A stretch of 30,953 nt of DNA from Collodictyon triciliatum (Eukaryota > CRuMs). This document shows, piece after piece, positions 9,992 through 27,703 of this stretch. The notes beneath the pieces are model-generated. The model was not told where the DNA came from and did not search any database. It saw only the letters and a list, made by a program, of their open reading frames with translations. The DNA lies in contig JBHJMP010000932.1 of NCBI GenBank assembly GCA_043381765.1, positions 1-30,953 on the forward strand, in the 5' to 3' direction. The translations under genes and the position numbers were made by a program. The number at the start of each line of letters is the position of its first letter. Within the stretch, counting starts at the first letter, position 1.

Positions 9992-11909
9992 TTACTTCAC
10001 AATCAGCTTGCGGTTCTTGACAATAGACCATTTGAGGCGTTTGAAGTAGAAGGAGGCACCGAGCTATGCGGTAGATGAATAGATACAGAGGAATTAGTGA
10101 ATGGCGATGTGGAAAAAGAAATTGGATTTGTGATATAATCTGATAATAGACTTTTGTGTGGATGTTGGAGCAGCAAAGACAGTGTGAAGGCATTCATACC
10201 ATAACACCGAGGACGGTCATGGCCTTGAGTCCCATGCGCTTGCGGTCATCGTGCTCTGGCTCAGCAGCCCTGGTCAATAAGTACAACTACCATCAGCTCC
10301 AAAAAAAAAATAGTTATAGGCCTTTTATAATTGAATAAATATCTCATTCATATATGTTCTCTTCTCTTCTTTTATTTTCTCGTCTTGTTTATCTGATTTC
10401 AATACGTCCCTTCCTCTTTTTTTTCTTTTCCTTAGTTTTAAAAGTTTTTTTTGGTTGTATTTTTTTTTCTATCCAGCATACCAGGCAAGGAAGGTAACTA
10501 CGTCCTTGGCCAATTGAGAGACATTCGAAGGTGTGCCATCATCGTACTCCACAGAGCCTTCAAAGAGCTGCATGGGCATGGCAATAGCGCCTCCAGGGAA
10601 ATACGGGTTGTAGTAGAGACCCTCACGAACAGTGATACCTGCTGGTGGCTCCTTGTAGCCTAAAAGACAATAGGTTGTTAGCTCTAGTTCCAAAACGCTC
10701 AATCCAACAAAAATAAATATCCCAGGAAATATTGCCAATCGAGGCATTCACGATTTGTGAAAGGGGAAAGATGTAGTGAAACGCTGTGCATGACATGCCA
10801 CCATTGAAGATAGCATGGAGACTTACCAGTCAAGAGGGCAAAAAGATAATCGGCCCCTCCGACGCGAGCCTTGACCATAAGTGAAAGGTCCGGTGGCAGA
10901 GCGCCGTTGTTTGCTGCGCGGGCAGCATTGTCGTTTGCGTAGGGCTTCGGCAGGTAGTCAGACAGCTTTCCGGAGCGGGTGTACATTTCACCCTGGTCAT
11001 TGGGGCCGTCCTGGTACTCGGACTCAGCAGCCAAGGCCTTTGCCTCATCTTCAGTGAAGGCGACATCCACCAGGTTGCGATAGGCGATGCGATTCAGGCT
11101 GTGGCATGAGCTGCAGACCTGTTTGTAGACCTGGAAACCACGGCGGATGCTGTGCGACAGAACGAAGTATTATATTCATTTAGTTGATAAATCTTACAAT
11201 CGAACCTATACTCTGACATTTACCATTGTTTGACAAATCAGCGAAGGAGTTAAAGCAAGGAAAAATAAAAGAATATGGAGCCATGGTTATGTGGTTTATG
11301 GGGCATTGGCGGTGAGGTGTTTATTTTTTATACTTTTCTTTTGATTTTGTTTATTATTATTATTTTGCATTAGTTCTATGTGGAGAGTTTTGTGCAAGGT
11401 GAAAGTGGAATTCAGTCAAAAGAAAAGGCATGAACCTGGCGTGATCGAAGGAGTCGAAGGCGCCACGATGCGACCATGGGTACTTTGGGGCGTGAAGCAC
11501 ATCGTCCGAAGCGAGCGCAACTGGAGCGCCAACAAAAAGCGCTGCGACTCCGGCGAGAGCTGCGCCTCCAGCTTTGACGGCGCTCACGCTGGGACCAGCT
11601 TTCTGAGTTTATTTTTTAAAAAAAAAAAAAAGCGAACTTGAGTACTGTGGGTGCTTCGCTTATAATCCATCTGAAAATGAAAATGAAAATGAAAATGAAA
11701 ATGCCTGAGTGGGAGTGGGAGAAGTGGTAGCAGCGGGTTGAGAGCGGTCGAGAGGAGGTGAAGTATGAAAAGACACGCGAAAGACAAAGTAATATTCACT
11801 GAGAGCAGTGCTGGTAAGTTTGAAGGTATATGAGAGAGACCAGGATTAAGCTGTGGTTACTTACGGGGCCGAGTTGGCGGAGCGTGTTTGGAAGAATGTT
11901 GAAGGCCAT
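9992..11909 (-). CDS. CYC1: Cytochrome c1, haem protein of respiratory complex III
   Basis: Passes electrons from the Rieske protein to cytochrome c at the outer face of the mitochondrial inner membrane. Six exons: 11865-11909, 11436-11602, 10827-11149, 10482-10659, 10200-10269, 9992-10063. They total 855 nt (284 residues plus TAA), with every phase consistent. Residues 1-46 form a bipartite presequence: a short basic targeting peptide ([15 protein letters not shown]) and a hydrophobic sorting segment around 26-45. Covalent haem site CSSCH at 83-87. The probable axial Met is 206 in AIAMPMQLF, followed by the conserved [26 protein letters not shown] at 238-251 leads into the C-terminal membrane anchor (about 252-268) and a basic tail ending LIVK. 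The length is normal for the mature family plus presequence. The two-cysteine haem motif rules out the Euglenozoan one-cysteine form. Retaining the intron at 10481 would give a stop three codons on. Confidence 0.97.
11672..11703. repeat. (TGAAAA)5 hexanucleotide repeat
   Basis: Five perfect copies in CYC1 intron 1 (11603-11864), about 70 bp upstream (minus sense) of the exon 2 acceptor. On the sense strand it reads TTTTCA and so supplies pyrimidine-rich DNA. Confidence 0.9.
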
Positions 11910-12844
11910 CCAGGCACTGCAAGAGACACAGACAGACGAGAAAACATTATTACAAGTGGAGGTTTGTTTCTTTGGAAACAATTGCACGAACTCTCGAGGA
12001 AACCCCCTTCTTTTTTTTTGTTTTTGTTTTTTTTTTCTTGTTGTTGTTAGGGAAAGAACGAGGGTCGGGAGAAGTAGCTGTTTCCTTCAAAAGTTGCGGA
12101 GCAACGGACAAGCGCAAAAAAAAAAAAAAAAAAGGAGCTGACAGACTTCATCAACCTGGCAGCCTGTCTATTTGAGAGGTCAGGTTTGTTTTATGGATCA
12201 GTATTGCGTGTGGGTCGGTCTTTGTTGCGAAACGCGCGCCACTGGTTTTTTGGTTTTCTGCTGTTTGATGGGGCCTTGAAGAAGAGATAGATGAGATGGC
12301 CGGAGCAGATTAATCTGTGTAGTTGCGTAAGGCACCGCGCTAAGTTAGTGGTTGTCGCTATACTTTGCTCCATGCGCTATAAATTTGCTATAGTGAGCTG
12401 GAATGACGAAGTCACATATATTTTCACAATATGTAACACAAACAATAATTATAATATTCATAAAAATGTTTAAAATTTGATAAATATATAATGCATATAA
12501 TTAATTTTTATAAATTCCATATTTGAACGATTATTTTTTATTTCTGCACTGGATTTTTCAACACCGTTTTTTTTCCGGGCTTGCTCAAAGGGCTTTTCGT
12601 TCACGGCTTTTTCTTGAGACACCTTCATTTTATTCGTCTTAATACTGAGTGTTACGGGACAAGATGGCCTTGTGCACCAGGTAAAAGTGCATTGGATATA
12701 CTTTCCGCGCTCTCCGAGATATGTTTAGGCATTTCTTCTGGTGCTGGAATCGTGATTGGTGTTTGTGAGTGCGTGGGTTTCCAATTGACTTCATTGCAAC
12801 ATTTAAGATATGTTATGTTCGATTCGGTTTGATTTGACAAGTAC
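11910..12844. promoter_or_regulatory. Interval between the ARM-gene 3' end and CYC1 start
   Basis: Should contain the CYC1 promoter and 5' leader and the ARM-gene 3' UTR, both on minus. An AG at 11913-11914, just upstream of the CYC1 ATG (11909), looks like a splice acceptor, so an intron in the 5' leader is possible. Poly-A or poly-T tracts occur at 12117-12133 and 12010-12037. A minus open frame at 12652-12790 (containing IPAPEEMPKHISESAES) abuts the ARM-gene end and could be an alternative 3' exon. I see no separate gene. Confidence 0.45.
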
Positions 12845-13921
12845 TTACTTCCGAATGATGTTGTCGATGCCCAGCTTTGCCTCGTCTATGACAGATGTGT
12901 CAACTTCTTTGTTGAGACATACCTTTCTGAGATAATTCAATCCACCACAATCGCTGAGAGTCTTTGTGCATCCAGCTGCATTAAGAGAATAGGGATTGTC
13001 AGGCCACGGCATACTACGCATTCTTCGGCATTAATCACAATCAGAAGAATTTGAATCCAAACGAAGATTGGAGAGCAGAAATAATCCATGGACAATCCTT
13101 GCTATCACCGAGCAGGATTCGTTCACACCAAGTCTGATATACGAACTCACAATAGTGGCATACAGGGACGGATTTGGCGTGCCTGGGTGTTTGGGAGGGC
13201 TTTGTTACTTGAAAATAAAGACCGGAATGAAGTTAATTTTTATGCCCGAGCAAAAAATACAAGTGAATACATGACTCTAGCATCGTTGTGATTCCATCAG
13301 CAAGGACGCTCTGCACTGACGAGTCACGAATTTCAGACAGAGGCTGCAGAATATCGAAGGCCCCCAGTTCTACAAGCTTAGAATATTCATCTCGCCTGGA
13401 CTCGATATGAACGTCATCTGTGGCATTATACTTCGGGGTGAATATCAAATGGATAATGTGGTAATATGAGTAGTGCATAATTTCAAACATGAAAAAGAAT
13501 GACAATATAATCTTACGCATCAAAAGCACGTGGCCAAATGAGATTCCCATATCAATATATATTTCAGTGTTTGACGAGGAAGCGATTGTAATAATTGTGT
13601 CCACGGTGTGGTATTCTATCAACCGTTGTATGTGTCCGGCTGTTTTTAGAGATACCAGTTATACTTAATTTTCATTTCTTTTAATCTGATGGGGTTTGGT
13701 TACGTATTAAGAACCATAAAAAAAAAATACAGAACTATTTCATATAGTCCACAGACTGTAACATCAATATGAATGAAAGAAAACCAGACACCTTTTGCTA
13801 TGTTACATATAATCCGAGATATACTCTTGCAAACTTGTGTGTCATTGGGTGATGTCATTTCGATTACGATTTTGAATGTTTCAGAATCTTCCACGAGGAT
13901 ATGGGAGTAATCACCTTTTCA

Positions 13922-13980
<59 letters not shown>

Positions 13981-16468
13981 CTTGAGATTTTGTGAGAGTT
14001 TTTTGATGATAAAGAAAAGTGCCGGGCTGCTCATAAGGATTGCAATTGATTTTTTTAGGAAGAAAAAGGGAAGAAAATTATAACGAATATTACTTGAACA
14101 AGTCATTAGAGAAAGAACACGAAGGGTTTCCTTCTGTACTTCATAACTTTTGTGTCTGAGGGTTTTTACAAAGCAATCATGTATATCGTGGCTGACAAAT
14201 GTCAGAATGGCTTCTCCTACACAAAAAAGAAAGCACGAATAAGGAAATACTTGGATAAGTAACGATATATATAATCCAAAAGAAAATCTAATAAAAAAAA
14301 ATACCGTCTGAGGAAAACTGTGCCAATGCATCCAACGTAGACAGCAGCATAGAATCGTCCTTTTTGTTTTTTAGACAATAGATGAGGACGCCAAGGATAG
14401 AAAGATCTAATGAGAACGACTTTGCGTGGTCGATGTAATCACCTATACGAGGCTATCTGTGAACCAAAAGAAAAATTACAGTCGATATTTATGGAGAGCA
14501 TGTGAATTGCAGTATACTTCTACTTATATTGACCTATTTTCATCATCTGAGCCACAGCTTTGCACAGTTCATTCTTTGTAAAATCATCTTTGGAGCTCAA
14601 CAAAGCTGGAAAATCTGCCATAATTTTCCGAGCTGAAATCTTGTGCGCCGTTTCCTCTGTTTTCGAAGAATAACATCAAATACTCCAAAAAAAAATTACG
14701 CAAAGATGATACGTACAAAAAAATTCGTTACCTCCGTAAATTGGAATAAGAAAAAAATATAATAACCTGAGCTACACAGAGAAACAATTGTCTTAATGGC
14801 AGCTTTTCTGCATTCAGAAAATCTGCTTTTAATCAACTTAATCAAGGACTCTGCTCCGTCAGCATTCATGATGTTTTCTCCTTGACCTTCTATGATTTAA
14901 AATTCGGATTATGAACCAACCTGTTGAATCGTTCAGAACGACTCTGAAAGTCAATTCATGAGGAGGTAAAATGGTGAGGAATGAATTACCATTTAATACT
15001 AGATTGTATATGGCCTCTGTAGCATGTAATCTGACCTCAGATTCAAACGGATAATTAAGCAAATATACAAGCGCGGGTATTCCGCCATTTTCAGCGATAA
15101 ATATCTGAGTAGAACCTGACATTTGTGGGTAATCATTTTAAGAGCTTGCAAGACACAATCGATGCATATTAATCGTATTCTGAACATCACTCACTTTCAG
15201 CAGCTAAATAAGAAACAGCTTGACAGGCATCTCTCCTGATAAAAGGGTCTGGTGACCCTACCAAGGCCACCAAGGGTGCAACAAGGCCAGCGTGGATGAT
15301 TGAGAGGTGATTTTCAGCTAGGTTGAAATATATCATAAGCAGCACATCTCTGATAATTTCTTATGTAAGGAAACAGAAAAGACACCACATTCAGAGAGGA
15401 ATTATTTGTAAAAATTTATATTTTTTTGGAATTAAAATGAATTTAGCCGAAGCACATACGATTGAGGCATATGGCCGCACTGACTGATGCAGCTTGCCTT
15501 TGGTTATCCATATTTGTGGACTTTGCCATTCTCACAATCGGGCCCAAATCTATATTCTAAATCGTTTCGATCCAGAAAGGGAAATAGCATTATTATTTAT
15601 TTTTTTTTTAAAAAAAAAAAGAACCTTATCGATATTGATCACAATCAGTCAATCCGGATGACGATGCATAGACATTAGATACCAAAAGAAATCGTTTGCT
15701 TTAAGTTCAATATGTGAGATGAATTACATCAGCAGATCTCTGCGGTTTCTTCTTTGCCAGGGTGATTACGGAACAGCCGGTGCCCACAGGAATATCTCTG
15801 ACAAGACTGCGCGAATGACTCCGAGCGTATACATGCACAGACAATTGGCTTTGGCTATGCAAGCGAAACACAGACGCATTTTGCGAAGCGCTCTTTGGCG
15901 ATGCATTCAACGCAGATGCAGTCTGATTGACTGAGGATGCGAGTCTGGAAGTGTCAGGAGCCATCGGAGGCGGAATGACCGGGTAATTAGGGGCAGACTC
16001 ATTCACCCGCGTTGCTGGGACCGAGCGTGCTCGGAGGCCTCTGCAAGACTCTGGGCGGCTGGGCGAGTTCTGGTTCGGCCTTTGCGATGCCGCCGTGGCA
16101 TTCAGCCAGCCACTTGCAGCTCGGCCGGTCTTTGAGGGCGTGCGCGGCTGATTTCGGCGGGGCTGCGGCGAAGAAAGCTCAAAGGATTCCTCCCACAGGA
16201 CAGACCCGGGCGTCACGTTGACAGACTGATTCGGCCCAGGCGGAAGCGCGAGATAGACTTCATCGGCCAGTTGCGACGCGCCCGGAAGAGCGTTGTCCTC
16301 GTCTGCATTGCCAAAGGTGGTCCACTCGGCTCCGCAAGGCGGGCTGCTTGGATTCGGCCCGGCGTTGTTTGGTGAGCCTGGGCTGCGCGGCACTCGCGGG
16401 CGGATCGATTCCTCGCCGTGGCGGTAGTTCCATACGGTGCGTGAGCTGCTGCCGGCTGAGAGGGCCAT
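12845..16468 (-). CDS. Armadillo-repeat protein with Ser/Pro/Asn-rich N-terminus
   Basis: Probable protein-interaction scaffold; orthologue not recognised. Twelve exons: 15728-16468, 15460-15556, 15195-15317, 14990-15115, 14767-14880, 14534-14656, 14305-14442, 14094-14216, 13792-13914, 13517-13639, 13271-13417, 12845-12975. They sum to 2109 nt (702 residues plus TAA) with all phases in agreement. Exon 1 encodes about 247 disordered residues starting MALSAGSSSRTVWNY, rich in S, P, N and R. The rest is about ten ARM/HEAT-like helical repeats, for example NRQAASVSAAICLN-type segments (QAASVSAAICLN), GLVAPLVALVGSPDPFIRRD, GGIPALVYLLNYPFESEVRL and EVQKETLRVLSLM. The start at 16468 was chosen over the in-frame ATG at 16546 because the extra residues are His/Thr low-complexity leader-like sequence. 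The stop TAA overlaps a perfect GTAAGT donor, so a longer spliced C-terminus is possible. Confidence 0.88.
13921..13980. repeat. (ATAA)15 array next to an ARM-gene splice acceptor
   Basis: Pure ATAA tetranucleotide array. The acceptor AG of exon 13792-13914 is at 13915-13916, so on the sense strand the repeat (TTAT)n ends only a few bases before the splice site and occupies the pyrimidine-tract position. Confidence 0.97.
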
Positions 16469-16565
16469 GGCGTGCGTCCTTGGGTGTGGTGTGTGGGTGT
16501 TGTGCTTTTCATGGTGTTTATTTTCGTGTTGGGTGGGTGAGTGCAAGTCTCTCGGTTGATTGCGG

Positions 16566-16971
16566 ATGGTCTCTTTTTCTCTTTTTTTTTCTTTCTCTTT
16601 TTTCTCTCTTTTCTTTTCTCTTTTCTTTTCTCTTTTTTTATCTCTTTTTTTATCTCTTTTTTTATCTCTTTTTTTATCTCTTTTTTTTATCTCTTTTTTC
16701 TCTTTTTTTCTTTTTCTATCTCTTTTTTTTATCTCTTTTTTCTCTTTTTTTCTTTTTTTTTCTCTTTTTTTCTCTTTTTTTTCTCTTTTTTTTCTCTTTT
16801 TTTTTCTCTTTTTTTTTCTCTTTTTTTTCTCTTTTTTTCTCTTTTTTTCTCTTTTTTCTCTTTTTTNCTTTTTTCTCTTTTTTCTCTTTTTTCTCTTTTT
16901 TCTCTTTTTTCTCTTTTTTCTCTTTTTTCTCTTTTTTCTCTTTTTTCTCTTTTTTCTCTTTTCTCTTTGAA
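16566..16971. repeat. (CTTTTTT)n polypyrimidine tract
   Basis: About 400 bp of nearly uninterrupted C/T on plus, built from degenerate CTTTT, ATCTCTTTTTTT and finally regular TTTTTTCTC units, with one ambiguous base at 16867. The long Phe/Leu/Ser frames through it are translations of the repeat, not genes. Confidence 0.97.
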
Positions 16972-17228
16972 TATGATTTCGTCTTTGGATGTGGACTATT
17001 ATTTTAGTTTGATCTCCACAGAAAGTGATTTCCGTTGCAAACTTATTCCAACATCAAGATAATATTTATATAACTATGATATTTGCAAGAATAAATAATC
17101 TAATTGACCTCAGTTAAGCTTTTTTATATTCACAATATTATTGTTTCCAGATATGATCCGATAGCAAACGGGCGAACATACCGTATGCGTTTTCCACTCC
17201 CTTCCTCGAAAGCACCCTGAAGGATGCG

Positions 17229-17369
17229 ATGGCTTCTTTTCGTTTCCTTAGAGAGTCGCGAGATAAGCATAGAGTCAGGTTCAACCTCGCTCAGGAAGGG
17301 TGTGACACTCCAATCCCTGCTGAAGAGTTCTGCTCATTCAGCTCCTTTCATCCCTTGGTTCATGCCTGA
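17229..17369 (+). other. Possible upstream ORF in the CLEC16A leader
   Basis: A 46-codon frame (starting MASFRFLRESRDKHRV) ends 36 bp before the CLEC16A ATG. Its composition is protein-like and its position fits a regulatory uORF. It could instead be chance in a 5' leader; I know no homologue. Confidence 0.25.
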
Positions 17370-17405
17370 ATGTTTTCTGAGTTGATGGTTTGTTTTCCAA
17401 CAGCG

Positions 17406-23229
<5,824 letters not shown>

Positions 23230-23843
23230 AGCTCGAAACTCACTCAGCTTCGCTCTACTCTCCCAGGAAAGCACACGAGTTGGGTAATCACACTCAGCAT
23301 GCAAGACAACAGCCAGTGCACGGGACTCATCTCTCAGGTCGAACGCGCTTCGAGCGAACTGACTTTGTCGAAAAGGATACATTTTTCCAAGCTTCTCAGC
23401 TCGCGATAGGAAGGCGAGCATCCAACCCGCACCCTCTGCTCCTTTTCCTATCCGACCCGAGACCACATCTACTATAAAGACAGAACGTAGTAATACATGC
23501 AACACACGCAGCGTGCAGATAAAGAGCCGGAAGAAGAGGGAAAGGGACTAAAGGAGAGGAAAATGAACGTGCATTGGTACTTGCCCCACCACAGAGGCAA
23601 GGCAGAATCTTGGCTGCATAGTAACCACTCCTTTGATGCGGACCAAATCCCACCCAAATCCTCGTTTTAGAAGGCCATTTTTCTCTGTTCGAAGCTGCGG
23701 GATTCAATGAGCAGTAATCCAATCGTTGTGGTAGTGTACAGCTTTGGGTGGTTCGGACAACAATGGGACATCTCGAAACAGAGTTCTGGAAGGCAGGTGC
23801 GCATCTGTTTTGCTGTGTCTCATTGTCCTTGGATTAGCTGTCT
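23230..23843. other. Convergent 3' interval between CLEC16A and NSUN2
   Basis: Holds both 3' UTRs. Open frames of 60-108 codons exist on both strands (for example minus 23188-23505, plus 23226-23477), but none has recognisable family features, and they overlap each other. More CLEC16A C-terminal exons could be hidden here. Confidence 0.4.
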
Positions 23844-25120
23844 TTATGAAGCTGGCGCGTCTTCTTGGCGAGGCTCTGCGGCATCATAGGCTTCCTGGCT
23901 TGCTTCCCCGGCGTCTTCGTTCTGGGTGGCCTTCTGGGATTTTGCAGCCGCCTCCTCATCATCGCTGGATTCCTGTGCTTCGTCTTTCTCTCCTTCGCCA
24001 TCTTCTTCGTGCTTCCGCTTAGGCTTGGATTGTTAATTGCAACTTCCGTGTGAGGAAAGATAGCGATTGTCTATGGTGTCTATATGTATATGCTTTCTAT
24101 GTTTCCTATGATTATATGTTCAACTCTTCGTTTTATCTTTCTCGATGTGGTGTATGTATTATATTTTGCAAACGAGGACGTGGGTTTTGCTTCGTATATA
24201 TCCCATGAGCATATGTATAGACATGGCAATAATCGTGCAAAGATAGTAAATGACTTCTTACTCGGTCAGGGCGAATCAGCTGTGCTTCTGCCTCTTTGCT
24301 TGAAATCAAGGTCAATACGCTTCTTTTCTCCTCCTTACCGAGGAGAAGATTTATGTTATTTCGGCCTCTCCAGCTTGCCACGTAAATAGGCTCATCCACC
24401 CTGTCGAAAAGTGACATTAGAGGTACACGGTCAAACATATATGTATAGAGCATGATTCAAGAGGGATGTTGCAACAGTTGTTTGTTTGTTTGAATAATTT
24501 TTTTTTTATAATAATCATAGCAGAATAGACTATGGGTATTGAACTCACAACGTGTCTTCATTTGGTTGGCATTGAAGAACAACGCATCCCATCCCTAAAC
24601 AGAAAGCATTCCAGTACGAAAAATGTAAGCGTCGATCAGATACGATTTCCTCTGCCTTCAGGCTTCTCTATCTAGATATATGGACTCCATAGCAGTGAAG
24701 AGTGATTAACATACCAATTGCGGACAGACGATTGGCTAAATCAGCAGAAAACTCGTGAAATGCGCATAAGTTCTTTTCCATGGCCTTTCTACACGTGCAG
24801 TAACATGTTTTTGTTTTCTTAAAATAAAGAATAGGAATAAAATAAAAAAAAAAGTACGCAGATTGAAAGTTGGTAGTTGACTGTGTTGGAAAGATAAGTA
24901 AGAACGACAGAATTAACAAGGAAGGGAGAAAAAAAAAAGTATTCGTATGACTGATTTTCTGAAAATTACCTCAGCTCCACTTCACGAATATGAATTATTC
25001 TGGTTGGTTTCATATGTGGAACAAGATATGATAACGAATCCTACAATCAAACAGGAATATTATAATGCAATATATGCAGAGGTTCTAATTTTATTGCATC
25101 AACGAAGCTTCAGATTAAAT

Positions 25121-25151
<31 letters not shown>

Positions 25152-25196
25152 GCAATAAATGAAGAAGTTTTAATTTTAAAAAAACAAAAAAAATTC

Positions 25197-25233
<37 letters not shown>

Positions 25234-27636
25234 TGATTTGTGTTGTGCATATTTGGTAGATATCACTCACTTGACAAAGACGAAAATCACAAATTCCAAC
25301 GTTACCAGGCCCACTATCATGGCGACTGAAGAGTCGAATACCTGCACCGACAACCTGAGAAAAGAGAGGATAACAAAAGGAAATTTCGATAGTAAACCTG
25401 CTAACTGGCGTATGGGATATAAAATGTTCTTTCTGTTATTTTCTCAAGAATGATTAATCTGGGTATGTTCTTTTCACCTACCTTTAGAGACCCTCTAACG
25501 TCTGCCTTGAGCAGCTTCCTAATGTAAATATTGAAAAGAATCCGAATCAGGTATTTGTTTGGTGTGTACAAACTATGCTTTGACATGTGCGGTGCTAAAC
25601 GATAGACCCCTCACTTAATACCCTCTGAGACCAAATACAGTCTATTGACTTGAGCAGAGCGCGTATAGAGTCGATCTCTTGGAAACTCTGGCTGCAAGTC
25701 GTAGAAGCGGCTAATGGATTGATTTCGATTATTATGTTGATATTTTTGTGGCTACAGGTGGTGAAGAACACCATGTAAATGTTCTTTTTCTTCATTCCCT
25801 TACACGATTTCATTCATTATAGGGCATTCGCTCTTAAGAAGGTAGTAGGGCTCTTCGGAAAAGGGTCTTTTTTCTGATGATTTATCCCAGAAAATGTCCA
25901 TGCATTTTATTTAAATTAAGTTTAGATCAAAATTTTCGTCTAAAACATAAAATGGACAAATAAAACCAACAAACAATACCGGGCTGATAAATATATGCTT
26001 TATTGATTACTGAGTTTTATGAATATAAACACATATTTTGAATAAATATTTTTATTTTAAAGGAAAAGACACAGATTAATTTATGATTACTTTCTTTCTT
26101 TCCGGATTCATTCACGCCATCTACAATGTCCTGAACTTCCTGAATAACTGGGTCGCTTTCTTGCGGGAGTTCTGGTTCGGGCGCTGGTTCTACAATTTAT
26201 TTATCTTTCTTTTATTTTCTAAAACGAAATTTCATGAATTTTAACTTGAATATTCGCTTCATTTGGAAATACGTTTTGAACCTTCGTCGGCATTAGCCTT
26301 CTGTCCTCCTGTAAAGTACTCAACTTTCGCGATTTGATCCTGTCATAAGAATAGAGGAAAACAACATAAGTACTGAAATCTAAATTTAGGTTTAACTTGG
26401 TTTAAACCGAATTGCTTTATGGGTTACCTTTCAATAGGGACTGATAGAAAAAAAACATAGAATATTTGTCAACATGTAATGCTATAATAATAGACACTCC
26501 TACCTTAGACAACGGAATCTCAGATACCTTTCTCAAAACGGCAACAAAAAAGCCTCCTGTATCTTGGTCATGAGGTAGAATTCTAATACTAGAGAGGCCA
26601 TATGTAAGTGCACAAAGTATAATATTTTTTCCCTTTATTCGATTCAAAGTGTAGCGAGGTTATGCCATACAAAGGGGCGGGATGGGATGCACAAAGTATA
26701 ATATATTATCGCTCCTGCTATGCGAGCATACATTCTGATTTGAGATAATAAAATATAAAAAAAAATCTAGTTGAAATATGTATGTCGCAACCATCTTTCT
26801 AGATGAAGTTGTTTGGCCTCCTCTTCAGTTGGTGGGAACATGGAAGGAGAAAGATTGGCAGTCTTGTCTGCTGGGACATCCGTCCAACTGTCATACCAGT
26901 CTCCATGACGAGATATCACCTGTGTCGCATTTAACAAGGATAGATTCCGAAGAAATCAGTCGTTAATTATTCTTGTCCTTAAAAAAAAAAGAAGCTTCCA
27001 TTCAGAAAAAATGCATAAGAATTGATCATAAAAAGTTTTTGCATAGAGACAAATAAATCAAATTACACGCCATGTAGAGATTCCGTTTCTTCTTTTCAAC
27101 TCGGGCAAGTGCGAAGAAACATCGATAAGCTCTATGGAGCCTTGTGAACGGCGAATAAGCTCACTGACAACCGCTTCATTTTCAATAGGATTGAAAGAGC
27201 ATGTGGAGTAAACAATCACGCCGCCAATTGTCAGCAGGCGTGTTCCTCGCATGGCTATCTGGAGCTGAAGTCTATTCACAAGGAGGGAAAATTGAACGGT
27301 ATACTTGTCTATGTTCTCAAGTTAACAGAAAGAAAAAGGAACTGTGATTCGATATAATCTAAATATATTCCATTTGATAGTGAATGCGTTACTATGTTTT
27401 TTCAATATTCATATTATTTTCTTCCTTTCAATTTTGTGCAGGATGGTGGAGTGTTTTTTTTTCCCCCCAATATTCATAGAAAATAACCGGCGAGAATATA
27501 CCAAATAAACGAATAGTTAATTTTCTGTAGTAACAAGCTTCCATTAATAGTGCGTATTAAAAGGAATACCCATGCAGTGAATTTCCGAAGCCTGATTTCC
27601 ATCTGGGCCAGAGGTCGGGGCATTTTCTTAGGGACA

Positions 27637-27703
<67 letters not shown>

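Larger units (their letters stand above)
16469..17405. promoter_or_regulatory. Divergent promoter interval, ARM gene / CLEC16A
   Basis: About 940 bp separate the two divergent start codons. It contains the long pyrimidine tract (16566-16971), then an AT-rich stretch (17000-17150), then a more balanced block (17180-17400) that looks like the CLEC16A 5' leader. The leader ends in a convincing acceptor (TTTTCCAACAG at 17393-17403) two bases before the CLEC16A ATG, which suggests a 5'-UTR intron. No TATA element stands out. Confidence 0.6.

Noticed and set aside
16348-17062. Plus frames of 136-219 codons made of Phe, Leu and Ser
   Set aside because: Translation of the polypyrimidine tract. The true gene on this DNA is the minus-strand ARM exon 1 on its left side.
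23865-24053. Plus frame with apparent membrane segments (FLACFPGVFVLGGLLGF)
   Set aside because: It is the antisense of the acidic NSUN2 C-terminal exon; Glu/Asp codons read backwards give hydrophobic residues.
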